From: Bradyrhizobium erythrophlei
GTDB lineage: Bacteria; Pseudomonadota; Alphaproteobacteria; Rhizobiales; Xanthobacteraceae
Reading direction: 5' to 3'
Length of the DNA: 64,000 bases
NCBI GenBank assembly: GCA_900129675.1
Contig: FSRD01000002.1
Span: 682,001 to 746,000 of the forward strand
Positions 8,435-16,647 of this stretch are shown here, one piece after another; the stretch's first letter is position 1; every line of letters begins with the position of its first letter. The position numbers and the translations under genes are program-made. The notes beneath the pieces were generated by a model. The model was not told the origin of the DNA and ran no database searches. It was given only the letters and a program-made list of their open reading frames with translations.

Positions 8435-8905
8435 TCAGCCTCCTTTTTCATTCGTCTGCGCGGCGAGGTTGATCGCTTCGCGGATGCGCACATAGGTTCC
8501 GCAGCGGCAGATGTTGCCGCTCATGGCGTCATCGATGTCAGCATTGCTCGGATGTGGATTACTTGCCAGAAGCGCCGAAGCCGACATGATCTGTCCCGAC
8601 TGGCAGTAGCCGCACTGGACGACCTCATGGTCAAGCCATGCTTTCTGGATCTTGGCGCCTGCCGGTGTTTCACCGATCGCCTCGATCGTCGTAATCTGCG
8701 ATTTGCCGAGACTTTCGATGCTGGTGATGCAGGACCGGGTGGCGACGCCATCAATGTGTACGGTGCACGCGCCGCACAACGCCATGCCGCACCCGAATTT
8801 GGTGCCGGTCATACCGAGCACATCTCGCAGCACCCAGAGCAGAGGCGTGTCGCCGTCGACGTCGACACTGTGGGTACTGCCGTTGATTTTGACTGTAAAG
8901 CTCAC
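8435..8905 (-). CDS. [2Fe-2S] subunit of the Mo-dehydrogenase (IorA type)
   Basis: A 156-residue electron-transfer subunit. The N-terminal plant-type ferredoxin cluster is visible as GCGMALCGAC, and the C-terminal helical cluster as CGYCQSGQ and CRCGTY. The start is taken as GTG 8905 because GGGAGG lies just upstream; a longer frame from 8968 adds residues unlike the family. It is the first gene of the minus-strand operon and is separated from the large subunit by 2 bp, so the two are translationally coupled and form one complex. Electrons from the Mo centre pass through both clusters to a periplasmic acceptor. Confidence 0.9.
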   Translation of the reverse strand: MSFTVKINGSTHSVDVDGDTPLLWVLRDVLGMTGTKFGCGMALCGACTVHIDGVATRSCITSIESLGKSQITTIEAIGETPAGAKIQKAWLDHEVVQCGYCQSGQIMSASALLASNPHPSNADIDDAMSGNICRCGTYVRIREAINLAAQTNEKGG

Positions 8906-9184
8906 GATCGCCTCCCGAACGATGTTAAAAAACCTCTTCCTAGGCGAGGAATCCCACGAGCACGGCATTGATTTTTCCCGCGCGCGTCCACGTTATGCCG
9001 TGAGATCCGCCTTTGATTTCCACGTACTCGACGTCCTTAATGAGCTTTGCTTGCCGCCGAGACGTTGCATCAACAAATCGAGCTTATGAATTTAGTGTGT
9101 CCACGCGAAGCGATTTGAACTAAACGCCGTATCTGTCGCGACGATAGGACCAGGAGCCAATCTCTGCCACCGTCAATCAACGGC

Positions 9185-9392
9185 GCTGAATTGATCCGGT
9201 GTGGCCATGCTACGCAATCAGCAGAACCCGAGAATGCAAGGTATACAATCCGCCAATCTCCAGAGAAGATAAGTCTATCTCGAAAAAGCGTTTGATGACG
9301 ACACCAGTCACTGCCTAGCGTAAACCGGCTCGATCGCAAACTATGCGAGGCGGATAAGCTAGTGCAGGGGGGCGAGTTTGCGCAAAACCACT
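9185..9392. repeat. Duplicated promoter/5'-end block, source copy upstream of DUF485-actP
   Basis: About 205 bp starting gctgaattgatccggtgtgg aligns along its whole length with 30329-30533, roughly four bases in five by eye. The block includes the ribosome site and the TTG start with the first codons of the DUF485 gene at 9378. In the other copy the same TTG (30519) is followed by a frame that soon stops. It holds the upstream region of the symporter operon. The remaining stretch 8906-9184 shows no supported gene. Confidence 0.7.
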
Positions 9393-9632
9393 GAAGTTGC
9401 TCCGTCGCGCGTTACCGCCAACAGATTGGGAACTCTCCGATTCCGCTTGGCACTCGCGATGATCGTTTCATATTTGGCGATGATGGCCTTTTTGATCCAC
9501 AGCGCGCGGCACGCGATGCAAACCGCCGTTGTTGCGTCTGACTTCAGCCCAGCGATGGTCGCGTTGGGGAGCTGCATGGCCTTCACCGTAATTTTGACCG
9601 GCTTGTTCGTGCTCGTGCAGCATGGGGATTGA
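9378..9632 (+). CDS. DUF485 small inner-membrane protein (symporter partner)
   Basis: An 84-residue protein with two membrane segments (about residues 22-42 and 58-78), the RFRLALAMIVSYLAMM start typical of DUF485, and a short charged N-terminus. The start is TTG at 9378 with a strong GGGGGGCGAG ribosome site; no ATG fits. Its stop touches the start of the actP-like gene, so the pair is translationally coupled. DUF485 (YjcH-like) proteins regularly precede acetate-type sodium:solute symporters and are thought to assist them. Confidence 0.8.
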   Translation: MRKTTEVAPSRVTANRLGTLRFRLALAMIVSYLAMMAFLIHSARHAMQTAVVASDFSPAMVALGSCMAFTVILTGLFVLVQHGD

Positions 9633-11276
9633 ATGATGCGCATTCCACGGAACTGCATGCTGTTTCTTCTCGCAACAGTATCGACTTTCGGAGCCGGCGG
9701 GTCGGCGTACTCTGCGCAGTCCGATTCTCAAATTCGTCAGGATGAGTTTTCTACCATCGTGTTTTTCGTGGTCTTCGCGGTGCTTACGCTGCTCATCAGC
9801 TTTTGGGCGGCCCGGCGCGCGACCAGTTCGTCGGAATATCTTACAGCGGGAAGCTCGATCTCAGCAGGCCAGAATGGTTTAGCTATTGCGGGCGACTATA
9901 TGTCAGCCGGCGCCTTCCTTGGGCTGTCGGGGCTGATCTATACATCCGGTTTGGATGGAATGTTCCTCGCCGCAAGTTATCTGGCCAGCTGGCCTATCGT
10001 TCTGTTTCTTGTCGCAGAACCGCTCCGTCGCCTGGGGAGGTATTCCTTTGCAGACGTGCTAACTCATAAATTGAGAGAGCGGCCGATTCGTATCCTGGCG
10101 GGTGCTTCCACCCTCGTCATCGTCAGCTTCTACCTCGTCGCACAAATGGTCGGCGCCGGAGAGCTCATTTCATTGCTGTTCGGAATCGGTTACGGGCCGG
10201 CCGTCGTCATGGTCGGGCTACTTATGATCGTGTTTTCTACCCTCGGCGGCATGCGCGCTGCCACATGGGTTCAGATCATCAAGGCTATTCTGATGATCGG
10301 CGGAAGCGCCATGATCGTGACGTTGGTGCTGATCAGGTTCGGGTTCAATATGTCGGACCTCTTCAAGACGGCTGCAAGCAATCATCCAAACGGCAACAAT
10401 ATCATGGATATCCGCGGCTTCTCTCAAGACGCGATTGCGACCCTGTCTCTTGGCGTCGGAATCCTGTTTGGTACTGCCGGGCTGCCTCATATCCTAATGC
10501 GCTTCTTCACCGTTAGCGACGAGCGAGCAGCGCGTGTGTCCGTGTTTTACGCGACGTGCCTCATTGGCCTGTTCTTTGCGATGCTGTTTGTGATCGGATA
10601 TGGCAGTATCGCACTCCTCCGTGGCAATGCCACCTATGCCAACGCCAGCGGCGCGCTGTTTGGCGGAAATAATTTGGCTCCCATCCACTTGGCGAGGGCC
10701 GTTGGTGGAAGCATCTTGGCGGGCTTCATCTCCGCGGTTGCGTTCGCGACGATCCTGGCCGTTGTCTCCGGATTGCTCATAGCAGGGGCCTCCTCGGCTG
10801 CTAACGATCTCGTTGTCGGCCTGTCCGGTCGGCAGCTCGATGAGCGCATGCGGCTCCGGATATCACGGATCGCTACGATGGCACTGGGAGTACTCGGGAT
10901 CCTGCTTGGACTAGCGTGTGAGGGGCAGAATGTCGCCTACCTCCTTGCGCTTGCCACAGCGATCGCAGCCAGCGCCAACTTTCCATTGCTGCTCTTGGCA
11001 ATTTACTGGGACGGCTTGACGACGCGTGGTGCGGTCGTTGGCGGCACCTTCGGCCTTATCTCGTCGGTTGTCTTGACGGCAATGGGGCCAACTATCTGGT
11101 CAAAGGTGCTGGGTCTTGGTCCCGCGATCTTTCCGTATGATTCCCCGGCACTGTTCACGGTGCCCCTCACGCTGTTTGTCTGCTGGCTGGTATCGATCGC
11201 CACGGCTGAATCCGAGAAGGATTGGCGGCTTACCCAACCTGCCGTCGCTCAATATGCGGATTCGTCAAGTGCGTGA
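9633..11276 (+). CDS. actP: Sodium:solute symporter, ActP/cation-acetate type
   Basis: A 547-residue SSS-family transporter. An N-terminal signal-like segment is followed by about 13 membrane helices. The family signatures are RRATSSSEYLTAGSSI, the sodium-site region GDYMSAGAFLGLSGL, STLGGMRAATW and the helix around SGLLIAGASSAAND. Relatives import acetate, propionate, glyoxylate, pyruvate or haloacids with Na+ or H+. It follows the DUF485 gene with no gap. Given the CaaD/MSAD/MmsA genes nearby, uptake of a short or halogenated carboxylate is plausible but unproven. The gene symbol indicates family resemblance, not substrate. Confidence 0.85.
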   Translation: MMRIPRNCMLFLLATVSTFGAGGSAYSAQSDSQIRQDEFSTIVFFVVFAVLTLLISFWAARRATSSSEYLTAGSSISAGQNGLAIAGDYMSAGAFLGLSGLIYTSGLDGMFLAASYLASWPIVLFLVAEPLRRLGRYSFADVLTHKLRERPIRILAGASTLVIVSFYLVAQMVGAGELISLLFGIGYGPAVVMVGLLMIVFSTLGGMRAATWVQIIKAILMIGGSAMIVTLVLIRFGFNMSDLFKTAASNHPNGNNIMDIRGFSQDAIATLSLGVGILFGTAGLPHILMRFFTVSDERAARVSVFYATCLIGLFFAMLFVIGYGSIALLRGNATYANASGALFGGNNLAPIHLARAVGGSILAGFISAVAFATILAVVSGLLIAGASSAANDLVVGLSGRQLDERMRLRISRIATMALGVLGILLGLACEGQNVAYLLALATAIAASANFPLLLLAIYWDGLTTRGAVVGGTFGLISSVVLTAMGPTIWSKVLGLGPAIFPYDSPALFTVPLTLFVCWLVSIATAESEKDWRLTQPAVAQYADSSSA

Positions 11277-11478
11277 TCCGTACAGGCACCTGAGAAGCTC
11301 CTCAAGACCGGTAAATCGATGAGGCAATCATCATTGTCAATCTCCATGAGGTCGCACCATCAGTACGGACCGAATTCTTTGGGGCCACGGGGGTGTCACC
11401 TTCGCCCGGGTTACTTCCGCCGCAGCTCGGAAAATAGGTATCGACCGCAACGCGAAGACCTAACGGGAGACATCGAAG

Positions 11479-12531
11479 ATGCCCAAACAATTAGATAGCG
11501 GACGTCGCCGCTTTTTCGGCACCGCAGTCATGACCATCGCAGCTACCCAGCTGGTCTTGAATGGACCTGCAGAGGGCCAGCTTGGCAAGACAAAAGCTGG
11601 CGATCTGCCCAAGATCGGGCGAGGGGAACATACCTCGTTCGCATCACTGAAGCACATCGATGCTGGGGTCTTGAATGTCGGATACGCCGAAGCGGGCCCC
11701 CCCGGGGGGCCTGTGGTCATCCTTCTGCACGGCTGGCCTTACGACATTTACAGCTATGTTGACGTCGCGCCTTTGCTGGCAGCCGCAGGCTACCGCGTGA
11801 TCGTCCCTCATCTGCGGGGCTATGGAACAACGCACTTTATTTCAACTGGGACGCTCCGCAACGGCCAACCGTCGGCGCTCGCCGTCGACGTCATCGCCTT
11901 GATGGATGCGTTGCAGATCGAGAAGGCGACCATCGCCGGCTTCGACTGGGGCGCGCGGACTGCGGATATCGTGGCGGCGCTCTGGCCAGAACGCTGCAAC
12001 GCGCTGGTCTCCGTGAGCGGCTATCTGATAGGTAACCAGCAATCTGGCAAGACGCCGCTGTCGCCCAAGGCTGAGCTGCAATGGTGGTACCAATATTATT
12101 TCGCCACCGAACGCGGTCGCGCCGGCTACGACAAATTCCGCAACGATTTCGCAAAGCTGATTTGGCAGATCGCTTCGCCGAAGTGGGACTTCGATGATGC
12201 CACGTTCAATCGCAGCGCCGCCGCTTTCGACAATCCGGATCACGTCGACATCGTCATCCACAATTACCGGTGGAGGCTTGGCTTGGCGGGAGGCGAGACG
12301 AAATATGACGATCTGGAAAAGCGGCTTGCCGAAGCTCCCGTGATTACCGTCCCCACGATCACGCTCGAAGGTGATGCCAACGGCGCGCCGCACCCGGACC
12401 CAAGTACGTATGCCACGAAATTCTCGGGCAAATATGCGCATCGGATGATCGAGGGCGGCATCGGGCACAATCTGCCTCAAGAGGCCCCGCAAGCCTTTGC
12501 CGAAGCTGTCCTCGAAGTTGCCGAAGGTTGA
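11479..12531 (+). CDS. Exported alpha/beta hydrolase, epoxide hydrolase/haloalkane dehalogenase-like
   Basis: A 350-residue alpha/beta hydrolase. The N-terminal leader has an RRRFFGTAVMTIAATQ segment resembling a Tat signal. HGWPYD forms the oxyanion region, and the nucleophile elbow reads GFDWGAR, so the nucleophile is aspartate as in epoxide hydrolases and haloalkane dehalogenases rather than serine. The C-terminal catalytic His is in GIGHNLPQE. An extended cap domain lies between. The start ATG 11479 follows a GGGAG site. The small membrane gene at 12548 follows 16 bp later. The likely reaction is hydrolysis of an epoxide or carbon-halogen bond in the periplasm; the substrate is unknown. 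Confidence 0.8.
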   Translation: MPKQLDSGRRRFFGTAVMTIAATQLVLNGPAEGQLGKTKAGDLPKIGRGEHTSFASLKHIDAGVLNVGYAEAGPPGGPVVILLHGWPYDIYSYVDVAPLLAAAGYRVIVPHLRGYGTTHFISTGTLRNGQPSALAVDVIALMDALQIEKATIAGFDWGARTADIVAALWPERCNALVSVSGYLIGNQQSGKTPLSPKAELQWWYQYYFATERGRAGYDKFRNDFAKLIWQIASPKWDFDDATFNRSAAAFDNPDHVDIVIHNYRWRLGLAGGETKYDDLEKRLAEAPVITVPTITLEGDANGAPHPDPSTYATKFSGKYAHRMIEGGIGHNLPQEAPQAFAEAVLEVAEG

Positions 12532-12547
12532 TCTGTAGGAAGCGAAA

Positions 12548-12838
12548 ATGACACCCAAGCTACTGCCGTCGCTGCTTATGGCCGCAGGCTCACTGATGCT
12601 TGCCTGGCGCGTCAAGACTCTCATTGATGCGCTGATGATGGCCCAGCGCGGTGCTGAAACCAACTTCAGAAGTATCACCGAGTTCTTGGCAGGTCAGCAA
12701 ACCGAACTGCCGATGATCGGTTTTCAACACCATGTAGAGCGTAGCCAAAAACTCGGCGTCTGGCTCATGGTTCTCGGCTTTGTTATGGTTGGGGCATCAG
12801 GACTCCTGAATGCTTATCTTTTGTGGGCAGGCTCTTGA
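12548..12838 (+). CDS. Small two-helix membrane protein, unknown function
   Basis: A 96-residue protein with hydrophobic segments at about residues 5-20 and 70-93 and a polar loop between them. The ribosome site TAGGAAG is correctly spaced. It begins 16 bp after the epoxide-hydrolase-like gene and is presumably co-transcribed. No family recognised. Confidence 0.6.
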   Translation: MTPKLLPSLLMAAGSLMLAWRVKTLIDALMMAQRGAETNFRSITEFLAGQQTELPMIGFQHHVERSQKLGVWLMVLGFVMVGASGLLNAYLLWAGS

Positions 12839-12922
12839 TCAGAACCGCTACTTCGGCTCAGTGTGCCACGTTCCGGACGATCGCCTGCGTTGTTTTGAGA
12901 CCAAATTTCAAGCGGTAGGGAC

Positions 12923-13996
12923 GTGGACCGAATCGACGCTATGAAGGTCTTCATCGCAGCCCTCGACGAGGGTGGCTTGAGGAAAGCGGGGCGTAAGTTG
13001 GGGCGATCTCCTGCTGCGATAAGCCGAGCGCTTGCCTTTCTTGAAGCTCATGTTGGCGTTACCCTCCTTCACCGCACGACGCGTTCGTTCAAGTTAAGTG
13101 AAGCGGGCGAACGGTACGCGATCGTATGCCGCCGCGTCATTTCAGATCTCGAAGAAGCTGACCTTGTTGCGGCGGGTGAGCGATCGGCGCCGCGCGGCAC
13201 ACTGACAATAACGGCTCCAGTTGCGGCAGGTGAAGACATCTTGCGTTCGGTTTTGGACGCCTTCATGGATGCCTATCCGACCGTTTCGGTCAGATTGCTT
13301 CTGCTGGATAGGCCGGTTAGCCTTATCGATGAGGGCATCGATATTGCCTTGCGAATTGCCCATTTGGCGGATTCCACACACGTGGCGATCCGGTTGGGCG
13401 AGGTTCGGCGTGTCGTAGCGGCATCGCCTCGCTATTTGTCCACGCATCCGAAAATCGAAGAGCCCGCTGATCTTGCAAAACACAAGATCATTGCGATGGC
13501 TCACTTCGGAATCGATTCCTGGAGCTTTCCGGCGGCGAAGGGATCATCGATCCCTCGCTCGGTTCAATTCTCGCCACGCTTCGTGGTGAATAGTGTTCGT
13601 AGCGCCGTTGCCTCAGCCGTCGAAGGACGCGGCATTACTCGACTTTTCTGCTATCACATTGCTGAGCAACTTTCGCAAGGCACGCTGCAAATCCTTCTAG
13701 CGCAAGACGAGCATTCCGCGGTGCCCTTGCACCTCATTTCCCCGCAAGGTCGGCTTGCCGTTCCGAAGGTTCGCGCATTCGTGGATTTCGCTGTGCCTCG
13801 CCTCAAGGCGCATTTTTCTCGCCTTGCGGGCGACTCCGCGAAGCAACAACGCGGCATTCAGCCGCGCGCCGGGGTTCACGATCTTCTCCATGCCCGCGAC
13901 GTCGTGCGCCGCGTCGTTGATGAGGGCGCGGAGGGGCGTGCCGCGGGAGTCGCTTCGCGCCGCATTCATGTGCCGACGAGCAGGACAGAGGAGTGA
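12923..13996 (+). CDS. LysR-family regulator with unusual C-terminal extension
   Basis: The N-terminal LysR helix-turn-helix reads GGLRKAGRKLGRSPAAISRA and LHRTTRSFKLSEAG at residues ~15-60. A substrate-binding fold follows to about residue 300. The start is GTG 12923 (DRIDAMKVF), giving the usual spacing. The protein is about 50 residues longer than the ~300 expected: after PRLKAHFSRLAG the tail is Arg-rich, has no family similarity, and ends 7 bp before DUF4331. The tail looks like read-through into foreign or antisense-coding DNA. The target may be the hydrolase upstream or the DUF4331/ohr genes downstream. Confidence 0.8.
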   Translation: MDRIDAMKVFIAALDEGGLRKAGRKLGRSPAAISRALAFLEAHVGVTLLHRTTRSFKLSEAGERYAIVCRRVISDLEEADLVAAGERSAPRGTLTITAPVAAGEDILRSVLDAFMDAYPTVSVRLLLLDRPVSLIDEGIDIALRIAHLADSTHVAIRLGEVRRVVAASPRYLSTHPKIEEPADLAKHKIIAMAHFGIDSWSFPAAKGSSIPRSVQFSPRFVVNSVRSAVASAVEGRGITRLFCYHIAEQLSQGTLQILLAQDEHSAVPLHLISPQGRLAVPKVRAFVDFAVPRLKAHFSRLAGDSAKQQRGIQPRAGVHDLLHARDVVRRVVDEGAEGRAAGVASRRIHVPTSRTEE

Positions 13997-14003
13997 ATGA
14001 TCC

Positions 14004-15047
14004 ATGTCGCACCATTATTCCGGTCCCGATTTCGGCTTCCCGCACGGAGACGCGCGCCTGGACCTCACGGATTTGTATGCCTTCCCCAAACCAGGCGAGG
14101 CGGACAAGTCGATCCTTATCATGAACGTCCATCCTTCCGCCGTCGTGAACCCGCCGGGGTCGACTACGCGCGAGCCGTTCGCGCCCGAGGCGTTGTACGA
14201 GCTCAAGATCGATACGAATGGCGATGCCGTCGCCGACATCGCATATCGGGTGCGCTTCTCGTGCTCAGCGGACGGGCTGCAAACCGCGACCGTGCGGCGC
14301 GTCGAGGGTGCGCAGGCCGCCGAAACGGGTGACAGCGGCGAGGTCATGATCGAAGCAGCACCTGTGTCGACGGGGCGGGACGCGCGCGTGACGGAGGCCG
14401 GCCGCTACCGCTTCTTCGCGGGCTGGCGCAGCGATCCCTTCTTCTTCGACACGCGGGGGGCGTTGAACGATCTGCAGTTCACCGGTCACGAGTTCTTCAT
14501 CGACAAGGATGTGTGCAGCATCGTGCTGGAAATGCCCAACTCTGCCCTTGGACCCAAACGGGTCGGCCTATGGGCGCGCACGCTGGACCGCGCGGGCGGG
14601 ATTTGGGTCCAGGCGGACCGCGGCGCGTTACCCGCGCAGGCGGTCTTTCTCGTCGGCTCGGAGCGAGATGGCTACCATGCGGGCGAGCCGGCGAACGATG
14701 CCCGTTTCATCGCCGTCTTCGCGCATGCGCTGGAGCACACCGGTGGCTACTCGCCGGAGGAAGCAAGGCGGGTGGCGGGAACACTGCTGCCCGACATGCT
14801 GTCCTACGACCCGACGCGTCCCGCGTCTTTTCCGGGCAATGGCCGCACGCTTACCGACGATGCCGCCGACGCGTTCCTGGCGGTCCTCACAAACGGCAAG
14901 GTGACCGGGGACAAGGTCGGGCCCCACATCGATCTGCTTGCAGAGTTTCCCTATTTGGGGCCGCCGCACGACATCTCTGTGCCGGGCCCTGTAACTTCGC
15001 CTATCGCAACCGAGCTCCGCAAGGCGTCCAGGCGCCTGGGCTCTTGA
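14004..15047 (+). CDS. DUF4331-family protein
   Basis: A 347-residue protein starting SHHYSGPDFGFPHGDARLDL, the characteristic opening of DUF4331, followed by LTDLYAFPKP and LIMNVHPSA. The family has a beta-rich fold of unknown function and is often found with exported or stress-related proteins. There is no obvious signal peptide from this start. It lies 7 bp after the LysR gene and 14 bp before ohr, so the three probably share a transcript. It could act in oxidative stress along with Ohr; this is inferred from neighbours only. Confidence 0.75.
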   Translation: MSHHYSGPDFGFPHGDARLDLTDLYAFPKPGEADKSILIMNVHPSAVVNPPGSTTREPFAPEALYELKIDTNGDAVADIAYRVRFSCSADGLQTATVRRVEGAQAAETGDSGEVMIEAAPVSTGRDARVTEAGRYRFFAGWRSDPFFFDTRGALNDLQFTGHEFFIDKDVCSIVLEMPNSALGPKRVGLWARTLDRAGGIWVQADRGALPAQAVFLVGSERDGYHAGEPANDARFIAVFAHALEHTGGYSPEEARRVAGTLLPDMLSYDPTRPASFPGNGRTLTDDAADAFLAVLTNGKVTGDKVGPHIDLLAEFPYLGPPHDISVPGPVTSPIATELRKASRRLGS

Positions 15048-15061
15048 TGAAGGAGGACGTT

Positions 15062-15478
15062 ATGAATCGGCTCGAGAAAGTGCTGTATACCGCGAAGGCC
15101 CACAGCACAGGCGGACGTGTGGGCACGTCGCGTAGCTCCGACGGCCGCCTCGAGGTCAGGCTGTCGCGGCCCGGCAGCTCGGGCACTGGCACCAACCCGG
15201 AGCAGCTTTTTGCGGCAGGTTGGTCTGCATGTTTCGACTCGGCGATGGAGTTTGCGGCGCGGAACATGAAGATCACGCTGCCAGCCGATCACGCGGTCGA
15301 TGCCGAGATTGATCTCGGTCCCGAAGGAGGTGCCTTCAGCCTGGCGGCTCGCCTCTACGTGAGCTTGCCGGGAATGGACCGCGCGACGGCGCAGCGCCTT
15401 ATCGAGGCGACCCACCAGGTGTGTCCCTATTCGCGAGCAATACACGGGAACATCGCCGTCGAAACGACGCTGGCCTGA
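15062..15478 (+). CDS. ohr: Ohr-type organic hydroperoxide resistance protein
   Basis: A 138-residue OsmC/Ohr-family thiol peroxidase. The first catalytic cysteine lies in FAAGWSACFDSAM and the second in HQVCPYSRA. These two residues reduce organic hydroperoxides with lipoyl or thiol donors. ATG 15062 has GGAGGACGTT just before it. A paralogue with the same opening lies at 53975-54391. It is co-transcribed with DUF4331. No OhrR/MarR regulator is next to it, so control may run through the LysR gene upstream. Confidence 0.9.
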   Translation: MNRLEKVLYTAKAHSTGGRVGTSRSSDGRLEVRLSRPGSSGTGTNPEQLFAAGWSACFDSAMEFAARNMKITLPADHAVDAEIDLGPEGGAFSLAARLYVSLPGMDRATAQRLIEATHQVCPYSRAIHGNIAVETTLA

Positions 15479-15629
15479 GGCCGCTCCGCTGATTCCGAAT
15501 GGGTCACGATGGTCGCCAGGACGGAGAAGGATGGCCAACTCGTCGAGAACTTGTCGCAGAGTAGCGAGCTGACATTCCCTGGCGGCGACGTATCGCGATC
15601 CTTTTGGCACGGACATACAGGAACTGAAA

Positions 15630-16094
15630 ATGAATCGGCCTCCACTTCCACCGTTCACCGCAGAAACGGCCGCGCAGAAGGTACGCATGGCGGAAGACGC
15701 ATGGAACACGCGCGACTGCGCGCGGGTGGCGCTGGCCTACACACCGGATAGTCGCTGGCGCAATCGCGTCGAGTTTTTGCAAGGCCGCGCTGAAATCGAA
15801 GCGTTCCTGACGCGCAAGTGGAGTCGCGAGCTCGACTACCGGCTGATCAAGGAACTCTGGGCATTTCGGGAGAATCGCATCGCCGTGCGCTTCGCCTACG
15901 AATGGCGCGACGATGGCGGCCACTGGTTCCGCAGCTACGGCAATGAAAATTGGGAGTTCGACGAGATCGGTTTGATGCGCGTCCGGATCGCGAGCATCAA
16001 CGATCTGCCCATCGAGGAGAGCGAACGGAAATATCACTGGCCGCTCGGTCGCCGGCCCGACGATCACCCGTCATTGAGCGAGTTGGGACTCTAG
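15630..16094 (+). CDS. NTF2-like protein (DUF1348 type)
   Basis: A 154-residue cone-shaped NTF2/SnoaL-superfamily protein. It has the DUF1348 hallmarks AEDAWNTRD, YTPDSRWRNR, EIEAFLTRKW, RFAYEWRD and the C-terminal RKYHWPLGRRPDDHP. The superfamily includes small isomerases, dehydratases and non-catalytic binding proteins. A 151-bp gap separates it from ohr. Function unknown. Confidence 0.8.
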   Translation: MNRPPLPPFTAETAAQKVRMAEDAWNTRDCARVALAYTPDSRWRNRVEFLQGRAEIEAFLTRKWSRELDYRLIKELWAFRENRIAVRFAYEWRDDGGHWFRSYGNENWEFDEIGLMRVRIASINDLPIEESERKYHWPLGRRPDDHPSLSELGL

Positions 16095-16120
16095 ACGCGC
16101 GCCCGCATTGAAGAAGCCAC

Positions 16121-16321
16121 ATGCGAGGGCACATTATACGCGCACCGTCGCTTGGCCGAGCGAAGCAGTCGAGGGCTCACAAAGACTTCCGATGTCACAC
16201 TTGGTCCACCCTTTCGAGACGGGCCGTCAGCAAGCGGACACGCGCGTATGGGTGATAGCGACAGCTTACGAACGAATGACGTCGCTTCATTTGGTTCGTT
16301 TCGTCTGTTTATGGCCGAAAG
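16121..16321 (+). repeat. Displaced copy of the promoter and first codons of the STAND regulator
   Basis: This 201-bp block matches 31353-31553 at roughly nine bases in ten by eye. It contains the upstream region and the start of the 952-residue regulator: ATG at 16248 followed by GDSDSLRTNDVASFG, then LFMAER. After 16321 similarity ends sharply and no rest of the gene is present. The remainder of the 16095-16647 gap holds no supported gene; the block lies upstream of the LysR gene at 16648. The ATG here supports reading the intact gene from its TTG at the same position. Confidence 0.75.
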
Positions 16322-16647
16322 ACAGATTTATCGGTTCTACGACTGGTCGTCCCGCTCAAGGGTTTCCTTTCATCCGACGGCAGCTTCTATCTGGCGCGAT
16401 GTGGGAATCCTCAGCAACAGGGTCTCGTTACCCCAACCTGCCTGCCGTAATCATCGCGCCGATATCTGTCTTGGCGATAGGGGTATTATTTCTGAGGATA
16501 CCTTGTCATACCCTGTTCCCCCCGCTCGCAATTGGACAGAAGAGACCTGGATTCGGTCTTGTAAAACGAGCAGCTTCGGTCACATGATAATCATTGGTTC
16601 AGGCGCGTAAACGCCGATTCCCTCACTTTTGGAGATAGGACCTTGTC

